From Cristatella mucedo (taxonomy: Eukaryota > Bryozoa > Phylactolaemata > Cristatellidae): 64,000 nt of DNA. The notes under the pieces were generated by a model that worked only from the letters and a program-made list of their open reading frames with translations, was not told where the DNA came from and ran no database searches. The stretch lies in assembly GCA_009760855.2 (NCBI GenBank), contig WPIO01000002.1:7870001-7934000 (forward strand), written 5' to 3'. Position numbers and translations under genes: made by a program. Shown here piece after piece: positions 39,206 to 47,890 of the stretch; within the stretch, counting starts at the first letter, position 1; each line of letters begins with the position of its first letter.

Positions 39206-40621
39206 ACTAGCCTGAGACGCAGCCGGCTGAGACGCTGAGACTGAAAACGCAGAGGAACGCGCAGGGTGCACGTAACTGCAACGACCTCGTAGTATCGGCT
39301 CGGTCGCGAAGCCGTCTAGTTCGCTTGGAACAGCCGGACCGAAGAATTTCCGCTCAATACTCTAAATTGCGACCGCGTGGAGAAATTAAGAGCTCTAAAG
39401 AGACTGACTCGACAAACTCCACAGTAATCGACGAAGTGATTGATCTGAGGTAAACTGAACGTGAAAATGGTCTGAGGTAGACTGAACGTAAAGTAAAGCG
39501 CCTGTACCGATGCCGCATTGTACTGACATTATGTACACGCCCACGAGACGAAACCGCGGCCCAGCGCGAAACGCCCAGCAGCGACGATATCCGGAAAAAG
39601 CAGGAACGAACGCGCTACGCGGCGTTGCGTTCTATCTCTTCAACTGACTCCCTAACGACCAAGGCTGGCTGACCTAACTCTAAAGGAATATGCTTAAAGA
39701 TAGCGAACTGAGTCCTAAGCATCTAGTCAGCTGGTAGCTTCAATAAATATTTCACTCGGAGGCCGAGATGTATGCGGCTCTGTTAGCATGCAAAACCTCT
39801 TCTCGCCTCTTTGGCTAAAAATTATGCTGAAATATATGTTTTAAGAGGAGCTCGTGTTCGGAAAAATCGCGAAAAATTTCGATGCTGCAAATGAAAATGC
39901 GGACCCAAGCGTCCGCTGACCGAGCGTCAAGCCGAGCCTAGCGGGTGAGCACGGCACACTGCTGGGCAAGGACTCGATACCACGACGTGACGTGGGGCCG
40001 TGAAATGCTCTAATCTTACCCTCAGTCTCTATTCGTTCTTAACCTCGCCGTAAGTGCAGGCGTTCGGGAAGCTTCGACAAAAGCATGAAACTCCCTCGGC
40101 GGCTTCTTCTTCTTCTTCAGTCTATTCTTGCTTTAGAGTTTGTCGTGTGCAAGTTTCTGTTGAGTTTCGGCCGCGAGTGGCTGGCTTTTTTGGTTGCATG
40201 CTTTTCTCGTCAATGATAGGTGCGCTTGTATTGTGCTCGCTTTGCCACTTTTTTTTTATCGCAATTCGTTGCTGTGAAAACTCGTCGGTCCACAATGGCG
40301 GGCGGAAGCCGCAGGTTTTATATGGAAATTGGCATGCTCCCGTACAAAATCACGAAAAACTCTGCTTGGTGAGGCGGGCCTGATCGGCTGCTGACCTGGC
40401 TGAGGAGCCCGCCCCATTGACCGCCAAGTTCCGAGTTCTTAGCTCAGGAGGAAAGTCTATTGGGAAGAAAGACGAAAAACGCATTTCAAAATTACATGTA
40501 AAAATTTTGTTAGAAAACGAACATAAATTTAATTTTATGAAGTTCATTCATCAGCACCGGATTGGGAATCAGCATTGAGTGACTTGTCAGGAAGGTACAG
40601 ACGTGGTGACTATCTTTAACA
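39206..40621. other. No gene supported
   Basis: A 109-codon plus frame (40054-40383), Cys- and Phe-rich, has no recognisable domain. No repeat was noticed. Confidence 0.4.
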
Positions 40622-40790
40622 CATTTTAGCTGATTTGACAGCCACATTTTACAGGGGTAGGAGAACCTTAATGGCTATTTCTGCCGCTTGCAGTGGAACA
40701 TAGGGATCGGTACTGCGGTACTCGAACACGCGGCATGTGTCGTGAAGAGCAAGCCTGTTACCCGAGAGCTAAGAGCCAGGGGATAAAGGC
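40622..40790 (-). mobile_element. Diverged SINE-2
   Basis: TAGCTGATTTGACAGCCACA, then AGAACCTTAATGGCTA, then CGCTTGCAGTGG, then a decayed head. All are in SINE-2 antisense order. Confidence 0.55.
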
Positions 40791-41473
40791 ACAGTGTGAG
40801 CATTGCGCGAGTCAGTGTGGCGGACTAGCTAACTAAATTAAAAACATAGCTAATTTTCGGGTTTGATATCGCCACTGTATGTGAAAAAAGTATGGAAATG
40901 CAAAGTTGCCTTGACCTCGAAATCTCGAGTTGCGGCGACTACTGTGGAGGTAACCGGAATGGCAGGCTTCTTTGTTCAAAATATTATGAATTCATTAGAA
41001 GTTATTTCAATCTACCAGGAGGAGAACCTGGGCTGGAAATGTAGAACTGGTTGCTAAGTAGACTACTATTTTAGTTACTATAATGACATCTAGACTTCTC
41101 CCGTCAAGAATGACAGCTGGAAAGCTCGACAATTCAGGGCTTTAAGCTTTGAAGCTCCTGGATGCAAGAAGAATCAAGTGCTGCAGAAGGTCAACTCTAT
41201 TATTTAGCAAGGGAATGCTAAGGTCCACAATTAGTGGCAATGCAGCTGTAAAATATCGTTCAAAGCTCGACAACTTCGGTCAGAGCGCGCATTGAGCACT
41301 TCGCGAGCTCTTTCTTACTCCTTCGAGCGTCAGCTTGGTGCTTAAAGGCTTAGAAACGAAGAGATCGGCTTCGACTCTTACATTTGACTCTTCACTCGTT
41401 TGAACCGCTTTGTAATGCGAAAAATTGCTCTAGCAGGCTAGCGACTTATTGCAACGGCTTGGTAGTACAAACG
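40791..41473. other. No gene seen
   Basis: Short frames only. Confidence 0.5.
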
Positions 41474-41603
41474 ATCTTTTTAGCCGTGCTGCACTGCTAC
41501 TTACATGCTGCTCACTACCTAATCTGCTCTCCCGACTCAGCTATGCATCTCAAATTCTCTTTGCTGCCTGAGATAAAGTCTGTTGGGGATCGAATGCGTA
41601 CAA
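41474..41603 (+). mobile_element. 130-bp LINE-2 fragment, both ends missing
   Basis: Nearly identical, with a handful of differences, to 38638-38766. It lacks the LINE-2 3' terminus as well as the 5' side, which is not what target-primed insertion alone gives. Confidence 0.85.
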
Positions 41604-41999
41604 ATGATCGTGGGGAGGAGATGCGTGGCAGGAGAGCTCGCGGCCCTCGCTTTAGACCTTTAGCTCAGCTTTAGTAGCTTTCAAGCAAGCAGCTCAGCAG
41701 CTAGTTCATGGCACATCAGCGTTGCTGTCATGATCTTGCATGCATCTCGTACCAGCTGCTCCTAAATTAGCACAGCTCTTTCTATTTATTACGGGTCCTC
41801 ATTTAGTACGGACTGACGGTCTTGAGCTCGCGTTCAGCTTCTGTCACCATTATTGCTCTGTATGTATAGAGCTTGTAGAATGCAGAGGCGTACAGGACAT
41901 TGTATAGCGCAGCCATCCAAACCAACTGTACATGTATAATATACACATTTCAGATAGCATACACTCCTAAGCTATTAGGCTATGTCGCGTGTGAGCTGA
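41604..41999. other. No gene seen
   Basis: AT-richer sequence leading into the GC-rich fragment at 42000. Confidence 0.5.
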
Positions 42000-42384
42000 T
42001 TGGCTGAGACGATGACCCCTCGATACGGGTCAGGTCAGCCGGACGCGATCCTCGGCTTGCCGGGTCCGAGCGAGGTCAAGATTGGGACGGCCTTCGCCTT
42101 CAACGGCGAGCAGCTCTCGCGAGCGCTGCCTGAGCAGCACTCACTGGGCCGACGCGTTCACCAAGTGGCTGTCGAGCTTCGGCAAAGAGAGGGCCGCCGC
42201 CGCCGCGACGTCGAATCGCGGGCCGGAGGTCGATGAGGAGGTCGAGGAGCCGGACGAGGAGGGCACATCCGAATTCGACCGCATCGAGGCTGGCTCGGAC
42301 CAGCGCTTCGACGATGGCGACGTGTTCCAAGAGAAGCCGGACGTCCCGGTGCTCCAGCAGGGCCAACAAGGACGTGCAGTTTGA
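42000..42384 (+). pseudogene. GC-rich protein-coding fragment with a frameshift, unknown family
   Basis: Two neighbouring frames both look strongly coding. The first (42000 to about 42140) reads GLPGPSEVKIGTAFAFNGEQ and LSRALPEQ. The second (about 42142 to TGA at 42382) reads HWADAFTKWLSSFGKER, then an acidic stretch EVDEEVEEPDEEGTSEFDR and RFDDGDVFQEKPDVPVLQQ. Third codon positions are mostly G or C, unlike the AT-rich flanks. One base lost or gained near 42130-42145 separates the halves. AATAAA overlaps the stop (42384-42389). The flanks suggest an isolated insert, a retrocopy, a horizontally acquired or viral-type gene, or a lone exon. The acidic C-terminus would be disordered. I cannot assign a function. 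Confidence 0.45.
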
Positions 42385-42764
42385 ATAAACGAACGACACA
42401 TACCGAGAGAAATGGCGATACCGCTGCAGACGATGATTTTTTTAAATGATCTTCATGGTTGTATTGAACAATGTGCATTATACGTGGACATACCTTACAC
42501 GTATATTTATTTATATTTACACACACATGCGCGCACACACATATATAAAGATGTACATTATACATCCACGTTTCAGCTCAAGACTCATTTGGTACGCTCA
42601 GCTTTCCCTGCGTCTCAGTGAACTTGTCTTTTTTTTTCTTAGTGCTGTTCGCGAACTTACCCCATACGCATGATCATGTTACTGACCAGCAGTCTTACGA
42701 AGTAGCTGCTCCCAGTGCCTTTTGGTGCATACTTGTCTTAGTACGATACTGGTTTGCTGTTAAA
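42385..42764. other. No gene; small AT/CA-rich patch
   Basis: TATTTATTTATATTTACACA-type sequence at 42500-42550. Confidence 0.5.
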
Positions 42765-42850
42765 TAAAAATATTAGCAGATTTAACAGCCTCATTTATAT
42801 AGCGGCAGAAGAGCCTTAGCGGCAATCACGTACTCACTGCTTGCCGGCTG
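42765..42850 (-). mobile_element. SINE-2 tail fragment
   Basis: AGCAGATTTAACAGCCTCAT then TATAGCGGCAGAAGAGCC matches the SINE-2 3' half in antisense. The head half is missing here, but a matching head lies at 43672-43770. Confidence 0.7.
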
Positions 42851-42861
42851 CACCGGTCTGT

Positions 42862-43022
42862 GAAATATATGAATATAAATATAATTCATTTATATAGCGC
42901 CCCAAGAGAACTTAATCTCTATTCAGGCGCTTCACATATGCCTCGGGGCTCGAGCCCACGACCTCAGTCAGACCTTTGTCGGAGCGAGCACCTTAACCGC
43001 TAGACCAAACCAGCTCGGCGAA
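42862..43022 (-). mobile_element. SINE-1, full length, minus orientation
   Basis: On the minus strand: TTTGGTCTAGCGGTTAAGGT (A box), GGGCTCGAGCCCC (B box), tail GTGAAGCGCCTGAATAGAGA, then GGGGCGCTATATAAATGAAT. It is the best-preserved SINE-1 head and tail in the window. Confidence 0.9.
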
Positions 43023-43665
43023 ATCAGGCGCTTACAGCTGGTGCACAACTCTGGAACACGGCTTGTTTGTCGTGATCTCCACAGTTACCACATCGAACCA
43101 CTTCTCGCCGACCTGCACAGGCTCCCAGTCAAGCAACGTATCGACTTCAAGGCTTCGTCACTCACTTTAAGGTCTCCTCTTTCTATCGTTCCAGCCTACC
43201 CATCGGCCTTCCCCCCCCCCCGACCAGGCTATGCATAGTACCACCCGCTTTTCGGAATCTAATTGTTTACCTATACCTCGTACAAACCTCCAAACCCTTG
43301 GAGACCATGCGCTTAGTTCGTACGCTCCTAAAGCCTGGAACTCACTCCCGACCTGAGTTACGACATCTCCTGAATTGACCGCATTTAAAAAGAAACTGAA
43401 AACGCATCTATTTATCACTGCATTTAGCGAGTCACTGTGATTCATCCTTTATGTGCTTATGCGTGCTGACACTAGACATGCTGCCACTAACTATACTTGC
43501 ATGCTGAACCTCTGCATGTCACCCTAACTATGTTGTTCTTGTTGCTTATTGAGCATGCTATCACTACCTATTCAATCGTGCTTCCTTTGCAGTAAATGCA
43601 AAGTGCCTAGAAAGATATTGAGTTCTCCGAGGGCGCTATATCAAATGTATTATTATTATTTTTAT
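43023..43665 (+). mobile_element. LINE-1 copy, 5'-truncated
   Basis: Starts at the QLVHNSGTRLVCRDLHS block and continues with EPLLADLHRLPVKQRIDFKA and LTLRSPLS. After an 11-base C run (43211-43221) and a frame change it reaches the PKAWNSLPT region near 43335. The 3' UTR and hairpin end in an ATT repeat at 43640-43664. Its left edge abuts a SINE-1 and its right edge a SINE-2 head. Confidence 0.88.
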
Positions 43666-43671
43666 TACCAA

Positions 43672-43770
43672 CACTTGCAATTGGCAATTAAGGATCGCCA
43701 AATGCTTGATTCGAACCCACGACCTAGGTCGTGAGGAGCGAGCACTTTACCTCCAATACTATTGCATGTT
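43672..43770 (-). mobile_element. SINE-2 head fragment
   Basis: CAACACTTGCAATTGGCAAT TAAGGATCGCC (shown in two blocks), then TTCGAACCCACGACCT and GTGAGGAGCGAGCAC, match the 5' half of SINE-2 in antisense. Its missing tail may be the piece at 42765-42850. Confidence 0.7.
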
Positions 43771-43849
43771 TGTCAATGCGTGATACCTTTGTTTTCAAAA
43801 ACTCTTGGTTATTGCTTCTCTTGCAGTGAGTTGTAAAGTGCTTAGATAA
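43771..43849. other. Spacer
   Basis: Nothing recognised. Confidence 0.5.
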
Positions 43850-44075
43850 ATAAATTCCAGCTGACTTTGTATAGCCATTGTGCAGCCTCTTTTTGTATAG
43901 CGGCAGAAGAGCCTTACAGGCTATCACAACCGCTTGCAGCGGCAAAAAAGAATCCCCCAATGCAGGATTTGAACTTCACGACCTCAGTCCCGAGGTCGTT
44001 AGGCTCGGAACCTCGGTACGCAGATCATGAAGCGAAGCCACCTTACCCAGTGTGCCATTGCAGATTTCGTAACTT
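43850..44075 (-). mobile_element. SINE-2, minus orientation
   Basis: TAAATAAATTCCAGCTGACT (tail), TATAGCGGCAGAAGAGCCTT, CCGCTTGCAGCGG, and ACGACCTCAGTCCCGAGGTC (self-complementary head arm). The A-box side ends near 44075. A roughly 20-base internal duplication is present in the tail and another in the head. Confidence 0.8.
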
Positions 44076-44279
44076 TTTAGCAGATATATAAATGAAGGAT
44101 AACAATTATAATTAGTATTACTATCGCGGGTCAAACGGAAAAGCTAACCCTTTATTACGTGAAGCGCCGAAATGACTGGGCAATCGGCACATTGCCACCA
44201 GCTGATATCGTCCGGAGCTGCAAGCGAACGTTGCTAGTTGCGAAGCTGTGTATCACTATTGTCTTGTATCTCTAGACGT
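44076..44279. other. Spacer between SINE-2 and zinc-finger pseudogene
   Basis: Nothing recognised. Confidence 0.5.
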
Positions 44280-44773
44280 ATTGTCTTGTATCTCGTTCGT
44301 TTTGCAATGAGAGGCTCGCTTCTCTAACGTAGGGCTTGGTGCAGTAGACTATCGAACTCGTTTGGTTTCGCACGCACGTGGAAGCCGAAGCGTGGCCAGT
44401 GTCGTCCAGGTGTCGCTCCATAGCGTCTCTATCCGTCGTTACGAACCCGCACGTGCAGAACATTTGAACAAAGCACGCGCGTGTGGCTAATCGGCAGACG
44501 AAAGCAGTGGTGAAAGCGGCCGTCTCCTGGCGGCCGCGGTGCTTACGCACGTGCCGGCCGCGCCACCACCTCGTAGGTCACGCACACCTTCCGCTTGCCC
44601 GCTTCGAAGCACTTCCAGCAACACAGCGGTGCGAAGAAAAGTTTCGCGATGCAGCTGCTTCAAATGCTAAAAGGCGTCGCCGCCGGCCGCATGTTTCGTG
44701 CCGTTGCTCGCACGGTCAGCACGAAAGGCGTCGTTTCTTTGAGGTTGAAGGTTCTTCGGCGTTTGAAGAGCCG
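44280..44773 (-). pseudogene. Decayed paralogue of the C2H2-like zinc-finger exon at 46803-47248
   Basis: On the minus strand the same blocks as the intact copy appear in order but in three frames. First is KKRRLSC-stop-PCEQR, facing RRFMCWSCQSW, with TGA in place of the first-finger Trp codon. Next comes HLKQLH, facing QHLSQKH. Then LCCWKCFEAGK ends in TYEVV, facing LWCWECFSEAGK and TYELVV. Extra bases (about 7) near 44545 then shift the frame to RHVRKHR. The last part stays open: FCTCGFVTTDRDAMERHLDD then TGH, the third finger with the same C-x-C-x12-H-x5-H spacing, and YCTKPY, facing FCAKPY. A splice-acceptor-like TCCCTTTTAG precedes 44773, matching the position in the intact copy. Stop plus at least two frameshifts make it a pseudogene. 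Confidence 0.7.
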
Positions 44774-46095
44774 CTAAAAGGGATCGACACTGAACTGTAG
44801 CTTACTGGGCAGCGCTGGACCGTGCCGCGCTCCTCCGGTGGCCACGAACATGGTTTTCGACAGCCTGATCGAACGGAGCAGGGCCTTCATTGCACAGTTT
44901 GCTCCTTGGTGGTAGCAGCATTCTATTGGCCCCGGTGGCAAGAGGAAGCACGTGTCCGCTAAACACGTTTCGCGGCCTCGCTGAATGCGAGAACGTATAT
45001 GAATGAAAGGCTGCTAAGTTGGGTCTGGCACGCCGGTTTGCATTTGACGTCGACTTCTCTTTTTTTCTTCTGAACGCTGAGTTACTGCAATTGAGACCCA
45101 GTGAAACGGTCTGATACGAAGCATGCACAATTGTGCATGCTGGCAGCGAAGCCAAATAGATCACGAGAGAGCGACTTAAAAAAAATTCATAATACGTCCG
45201 AGGTGATACGACCAAAAATACGCCTCCAAATTGGAACTAACGGACAGCTTAATTTGTGCTGGATTGGGGGATTTATAATCACCTTAATTTCAATTCACTC
45301 AATGCTTTGTGGGACAGCTTCCAGTTCACTCAACGTTGCACCTCTTTCAGCTCACAATATGCACACTTCTCGCCATGAGCATGAAGAAAAGATGCGGTAA
45401 GAACAGAGAAAACACCAAGGCTTTACCTTTTTAGTCAGTGAAAGCTGCAGTATGCAGCAGGAAATGCGCGTAAGAAGCAAGCGTACGAGCTCGGACTGAC
45501 GAGCGAAGAGCCACCGATATTGAATAGCGCTTAAGCAAGCCTGCACAAATTGAATGCTAGCTTTCTTTTGACAGACGCTAGCCGTTGGCTCAAGCTGTGC
45601 AGAGAGCTTACTCCCAGCTGTCCAATCGCGGGCAGTAGACATGACGTACACGCCGAAAAAATGGTATTTCTCTTCAGTATGTCAGTGGAATTTGGTCAGA
45701 AGCTAGCTTCGAGGATGCTTTATTGCACGAGATGCTGGATCGCTGTCTCGTCTGGAGCGCACAACGGTCCATGCTGCGGTGTAGATCTGCTGCTGAGTCA
45801 TGGCGGTCGACCTGCGAAAGTTAAAAACTCTTTCCGAAAATTCAGGCTCTAACAGTATAACAAAGGCGGCAATTAGGAGCTTGTAGCAGCCTCGCTGGAC
45901 AACGTAGGAGCGGTAACTCAAAATCGTGCTCAGGTATCAGCTTTCTTTAACTAATCTGTAGATACGCATTTTCAGTTGTTCGCTTGGTTTTAATGAATGT
46001 TTTCACGCTTTGTACGAAGCTCTAATCACTTGCCATCGGAGAAAATTCTTTTAGGACCCCAGCAGTGTGTTTTTACACTGAGTTTGCTAATACGT

Positions 46096-46098
<3 letters not shown>
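44774..46098. other. No gene supported
   Basis: A 137-codon minus frame (44802-45215) lies directly upstream of the pseudogene. It has no similarity to the region upstream of the intact zinc-finger copy and no recognised domain. The rest is unrecognised. Confidence 0.4.
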
Positions 46099-46170
<72 letters not shown>

Positions 46171-46184
46171 ACACACACACACAT
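46099..46184 (+). repeat. (AC)n microsatellite
   Basis: About 43 AC units with one AT interruption near 46165. Confidence 0.98.
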
Positions 46185-46802
46185 GTATGCAGAATATACA
46201 TCTGTATGTCGATAAATGCATATATGTATCAGTCTATGTCTCCAAATAGCTATGAGTACCAATTTAATGTTATTCTATAGAATTATCTAAGCTCAGCAAA
46301 AACTAGGATCTTGGGATTTTGAATACAATGCGAGCATTAGCCGAATGCAGAGGCTGCAGCAACATTTTTATTTCATTGATATATTTCATTTTCGGGTTAT
46401 CCCTCCACGTATAATTGAGAGACAAATTTATTCAGAAGTTATTTAGATCGTCTGAACTTCACGCTGCTCATTAATCTTAGAAAATGTTTACTACAGTCCA
46501 AAAGCTCGAGGCTGAAATGATTGTACCTGCTAATGCATCAAGTAGCACGCGACATTAGCTTGTAGTCCATCACGCGCATATACATAACTCGCTGTTTTTC
46601 TAAGCCCTTTCCTCAGCTGTTACTACGGAATAAACGATTCAATTTGATGAAGCTTAGTGAGATTTTGATCGAGCCAAGACTCTGTCATGCACACAAGATT
46701 CGACCGCATTCAAGCGAAGTCTTGATACACCGAGATTGTTCCACAGCCACGAAGACCAAAGTCTACGGTTCCAGTAGCCGCGATCGATCTCATTTCAATA
46801 TC
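46185..46802. other. Probable 3' flank of the zinc-finger gene
   Basis: AT-rich. A minus-strand AATAAA (TTTATT on +) near 46367 could serve polyadenylation of the zinc-finger exon, about 430 bases past its stop. No gene was seen. Confidence 0.3.
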
Positions 46803-47248
46803 TCACAATTTTTCTGTGCTATGTGCACTGTAAGGCTTGGCACAGAAGACCAGTGAGCCGATCTGCTTGCATACACAAGCGTAAGCGGTCTCGACATGAT
46901 TGACGTCGGCCAGGTGCGCATCCATCGTGTGTCGCTCTGTCGTATTGAATCCACAGCCGCAGATTATTAGCACGAAGCACATACGAGGCCGCAGGGCCGA
47001 TCGAGCCGGTAAGCTTGGCGAATCCAAATGGTGAGCCCTGACGTGCCTAACGACCAGCTCATACGTCTTGAAGCTGTGAAGCTTGCCCGCCTCGGAGAAG
47101 CACTCCCAGCACCAAAGCGGCGCACCGACGGTCGAATGTTTTTGGCTCAAATGCTGTATGATCCCGAGGTAAGAATGGAACCAGCTTTGGCACGACCAGC
47201 ACATGAAGCGTCGAAATTTCGCTTTTGAGCCTTTCACACTTGTAGCGG
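46803..47248 (-). CDS. C2H2-like zinc-finger protein exon (probably terminal)
   Basis: The open frame runs from a stop near 47401 to TGA at 46803. A splice acceptor, CCATCTCCTCTAG, fits an exon start at 47248, and the decayed paralogue has one at the same place. Counting residues from 47360, three finger-like units appear. F1 is C54-x2-C57-x12-H70-x4-H75. F2 is C84-x2-C87-x18-H106-x3-H110, with an unusually long loop. F3 is C134-x-C136-x12-H149-x5-H155, with a single residue between the cysteines. A short Cys-containing tail (C162, C164, C173) ends at KL. C2H2 fingers usually bind DNA or RNA in the nucleus, but F2 and F3 depart from the standard spacing, so binding is inference. If it is not spliced, an ATG at 47309 could start translation. 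Confidence 0.55.
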
Positions 47249-47689
47249 CTAGAGGAGATGGCGGACCAAATTTATTTAGTGCGCCAGCAGAATGCAGACT
47301 GGTCGGCATGGCTGCATTTAAAACAGCGAAGCCACCAAGCCGCCACAAGGAAAACTGCAAACTGCTCGAACCAACGCAGCATTCGTTCTGCCGTGTCCTC
47401 TAGTAGTTGCTAGGCCTCGGATTGACCCATACTTGACACAGAAGCAGACAATAGGCTGACATTCATCACGGGGGCCTCAGGAGTCTCGAGAAGCTGTAAA
47501 CTGCAAGCGACTTGTAAATGCAAAAAGTTTACAGAAAGACGCAAGGTAATTGCTGCGTAGACCCGATGTATTTCTCGCAGTCTGAACTTTAATCAACCCT
47601 ATATCAAACCAGCCGGTACTGGCTCGACGGATACTTCTAAGATGGGTCAAAATGAGTTAGCTTTTGTCGTCCTTACTATGGAAGTTGAA
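47249..47689. other. Upstream flank of the zinc-finger exon
   Basis: The zinc-finger frame stays open to about 47401 but loses resemblance to the paralogue beyond 47248. No other feature is seen. Confidence 0.4.
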
Positions 47690-47890
47690 TTAACATATGC
47701 ACAAGGCTCTGGCAACACTCGCCTCTGGGTCTGATCCTACGGGTGAGGTGTATGCACTTCACGCCCCAGATGGTGGGTTCGAGTACTGTAGGGGGCAGTC
47801 GTTTATTTTGTGCTACAAGTGGGGTGTTAGCCATGAGCGTTTCTCTGCAACGGTATAGCTGAGGCTGTCAGATAAAACGATTTAATCACT
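47690..47890 (+). mobile_element. Diverged tRNA-headed SINE, probably SINE-2
   Basis: A B-box-like GGTGGGTTCGAGTACTG is flanked by a tRNA-like head. About 80 bases on, TATAGCTGAGGCTGTCAGAT resembles the SINE-2 body (TATACAAAAAGAGGCTGTTT). No ATTT tail remains. Confidence 0.4.

Noticed and set aside
42862-43022. tRNA gene (A and B boxes present)
   Set aside because: The head continues into a LINE-like tail and recurs in several copies, which marks it as a SINE and not a tRNA gene. The same holds for the other SINE heads.
44745-44815. Very short (31-32 base) GT...AG introns, both starting GTAAGCTAC, here and at 26216-26246
   Set aside because: Shorter than normal animal introns and based on only two cases; both lie in sequences already showing frameshift decay.
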